6,175 nucleotides of DNA from assembly GCA_947441105.1 (NCBI GenBank), contig CANESN010000053.1, positions 1-6,175 on the forward strand. The letters run 5' to 3'. Of the stretch, positions 5,178-6,175 are shown piece by piece (position 1 is the first letter of the stretch; each line of letters opens with the position of its first letter). The position numbers and the translations under genes were made by a program. Source of the DNA: Micrococcales bacterium (GTDB lineage Bacteria > Actinomycetota > Actinomycetes > Actinomycetales > Microbacteriaceae). The notes under the pieces are model-generated. The model made no database searches. It worked only from the letters and a program-made list of their open reading frames with translations, and was not told the origin of the DNA.

Positions 5178-5657
5178 CTAGTGCTTGTAGTTGGCGTATG
5201 CCGCAGCGATAACTTCCTCGGCTGCAGCCTTGTCTTTCCAGCCTTGAATCTTTACCCACTTGCCAGGCTCTAGGTCCTTGTAGTGAGAGAAGAAGTGCTC
5301 GATCTCATTCTTGACCTGAGAGCTAACGTCGCCAAGGTCCTGGATGTGGCTCCAGCGTGGGTCCTTCACTGGAACACAGAGAACCTTCTCGTCAACTCCG
5401 CCATCATCTTCCATAACCAACATGCCAACAGTGCGAACTTTCACGCCAACGCCTGGGAACAGTGGGAATTCCAACAGCACAAGGGCGTCTAGCGGGTCTC
5501 CATCGCCACCGAGGGTGTTCTCAAAAAAGCCGTAGTCGGTTGGGTAGACGAACGGGGTAAACAGCACGCGGTCCAAATAGACTCGACCGGTTTCGTGGTC
5601 AACCTCATACTTGTTGCGGCTTCCCTTTGGAATCTCAATAACTACGTCGTAAGACAC
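5178..5657 (-). CDS. ppa: Inorganic pyrophosphatase, family I
   Basis: A 159-residue cytoplasmic soluble pyrophosphatase that hydrolyses PPi to two phosphates with Mg2+, pulling nucleic acid, protein and nucleotide synthesis forward. Length and sequence match bacterial family I enzymes. The signature DGDPLDA (52-58) carries the metal-binding Asp52, Asp54 and Asp57; [14 protein letters not shown] (7-20) holds Glu8 and Lys11; YPTDYGF (38-44) and KDPRW (98-102) are also typical. It closely resembles the mycobacterial enzyme, including His21, but at the place of the second mycobacterial active-site histidine (His86) it has Gly86. The start is a GTG with GAGGAG five to six bases upstream. It is divergent from tilS and followed 17 bp later by the NTF2-fold gene. 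A minus-strand TAATCT (5692-5687) is a possible -10 box. Confidence 0.97.
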   Translation of the reverse strand: MSYDVVIEIPKGSRNKYEVDHETGRVYLDRVLFTPFVYPTDYGFFENTLGGDGDPLDALVLLEFPLFPGVGVKVRTVGMLVMEDDGGVDEKVLCVPVKDPRWSHIQDLGDVSSQVKNEIEHFFSHYKDLEPGKWVKIQGWKDKAAAEEVIAAAYANYKH

Positions 5658-5679
5658 GGCTTCTCCTCAATAGGCTTCT

Positions 5680-5693
5680 GTAATAAAGATTAC
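5680..5693. promoter_or_regulatory. Small dyad in the ppa-tilS divergent gap
   Basis: GTAAT and ATTAC are separated by four bases, giving a 14-bp dyad near the centre of the 49-bp space between the ppa and tilS start codons. It is AT-rich compared with its surroundings and overlaps the best ppa -10 candidate (TAATCT on the minus strand, 5692-5687). It may mark overlapping divergent promoters or a protein-binding site. With five-base arms, chance cannot be excluded. Confidence 0.35.
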
Positions 5694-5706
5694 CGAATCG
5701 AGACAG

Positions 5707-6175
5707 ATGACACAGCGTCCAAGGCTCACTCCGGCCATGGCCGATGCCAGACGCGCTGTTCGCGAGCAGCTCGAAAGTCTTGGTTTGCCGGCAGGATCGC
5801 TGGTTTTGGTGGCTTGTTCTGGCGGTGGAGATTCGATCGCACTGGCTGCTGCCGCGGCCTTTGAAGCCCCTCGAATGGGGTTTACGGCGGGGGCAGTCAT
5901 TGTTGACCACCAACTGCAAGATGGCAGTGCTGAGGTTGCCGCCAAGGCCAAACAGACCTGTGAGGAGCTTGGCCTGAGCCCGGTGATTGTCGAAAAGGTA
6001 GAGGTCGAGCTTTCTGGAACCGGCATGGAGGCTGCGGCCAGGGATGCTCGCTACCAGGCGTTTGAGAAAGTACGCATCTCTCAAGCCGCGGATTTGGTGC
6101 TGCTTGGTCACAACCTAGAAGACCAAGCCGAGACGGTTCTACTCGCTCTGTCTCGCGGTTCTGGGCTGTCGGCGC
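5707..6175 (+). CDS. tilS: tRNA(Ile)-lysidine synthetase, N-terminal part (runs off right edge)
   Basis: The first 156 codons of TilS, the ATP-dependent cytoplasmic enzyme that converts C34 of the tRNA-Ile CAU anticodon to lysidine so that it reads AUA codons and accepts isoleucine. The N-type ATP pyrophosphatase P-loop SGGGDS is at 38-43, VDHQLQDGS at 67-75 matches the conserved VDHGL segment, EAAARDARYQAF (108-119) is a TilS hallmark, and GHNLEDQAETVLL (134-146) is the second strongly conserved block. The ATG at 5707 is chosen because RLTPAMADARRAV (6-18) follows the usual actinobacterial N-terminus; the ribosome binding site is weak (GAGACAG). The frame stays open to the window end, so the C-terminal tRNA-binding domains are not visible. 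It is divergent from ppa. Confidence 0.96.
   Translation, partial: MTQRPRLTPAMADARRAVREQLESLGLPAGSLVLVACSGGGDSIALAAAAAFEAPRMGFTAGAVIVDHQLQDGSAEVAAKAKQTCEELGLSPVIVEKVEVELSGTGMEAAARDARYQAFEKVRISQAADLVLLGHNLEDQAETVLLALSRGSGLSA

Noticed and set aside
5635..6111. 158-codon open frame antisense to tilS and the ppa-tilS gap
   Set aside because: The opposite strand carries an unmistakable TilS with its P-loop; the antisense product is Arg/Ser-rich with no recognisable domain.

Overview
The window looks like an ordinary, densely packed stretch of an actinobacterial chromosome, probably a small-genome, moderate-GC member of the Microbacteriaceae. The taxonomic guess rests on four things: a tRNA-Glu-Asp-Phe cluster, a Ppa close in sequence to the mycobacterial enzyme and divergent from tilS, a RipA-like coiled-coil NlpC/P60 hydrolase, and several start codons that lack a Shine-Dalgarno site but sit just downstream of a TANNNT box, as in leaderless actinobacterial genes. 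No mobile element, phage gene, CRISPR array or rRNA was seen. Base composition and codon use look even by eye; neither was computed.

Layout, left to right. At 1-286 (minus, cut by the window edge) is a FluC/CrcB fluoride-channel subunit. It is divergent, across 43 bp, from a free-standing TipAS-like drug-binding protein at 330-671 (plus). That gene converges with, and overlaps by 14 bp, a DHA2-type multidrug efflux pump at 658-2262 (minus). Eleven bases upstream of the pump is an EamA/DMT transporter at 2274-3143 (minus). Only 19 nt further upstream lies tRNA-Phe, the last of three minus-strand tRNA genes (Glu 3445-3373, Asp 3345-3272, Phe 3235-3163). The two transporters may therefore be read through from the tRNA promoter proposed at 3480-3509.

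The 126-bp region 3446-3571 holds that promoter and a 12-bp perfect palindrome. It separates the tRNAs from a divergent, secreted RipA-like peptidoglycan hydrolase at 3572-4774 (plus). The hydrolase ends in a CTAG tetramer shared with the stop codon of a convergent NTF2-fold protein at 4771-5160 (minus). That gene follows ppa, inorganic pyrophosphatase, at 5178-5657 (minus). Across a 49-bp divergent gap containing a small dyad, tilS, tRNA(Ile)-lysidine synthetase, begins at 5707 and runs off the right edge.

Functional themes are export and drug handling (EamA, DHA2, TipAS-like, FluC), translation (three tRNAs, TilS), pyrophosphate removal (Ppa) and cell-wall remodelling (NlpC/P60). I found no convincing new multi-gene system. 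The points most worth a second look are the tRNA-to-transporter linkage, the substituted phenylalanine box of the FluC subunit, the A54 T-loop of tRNA-Phe, and the TipAS-like gene beside the efflux pump.
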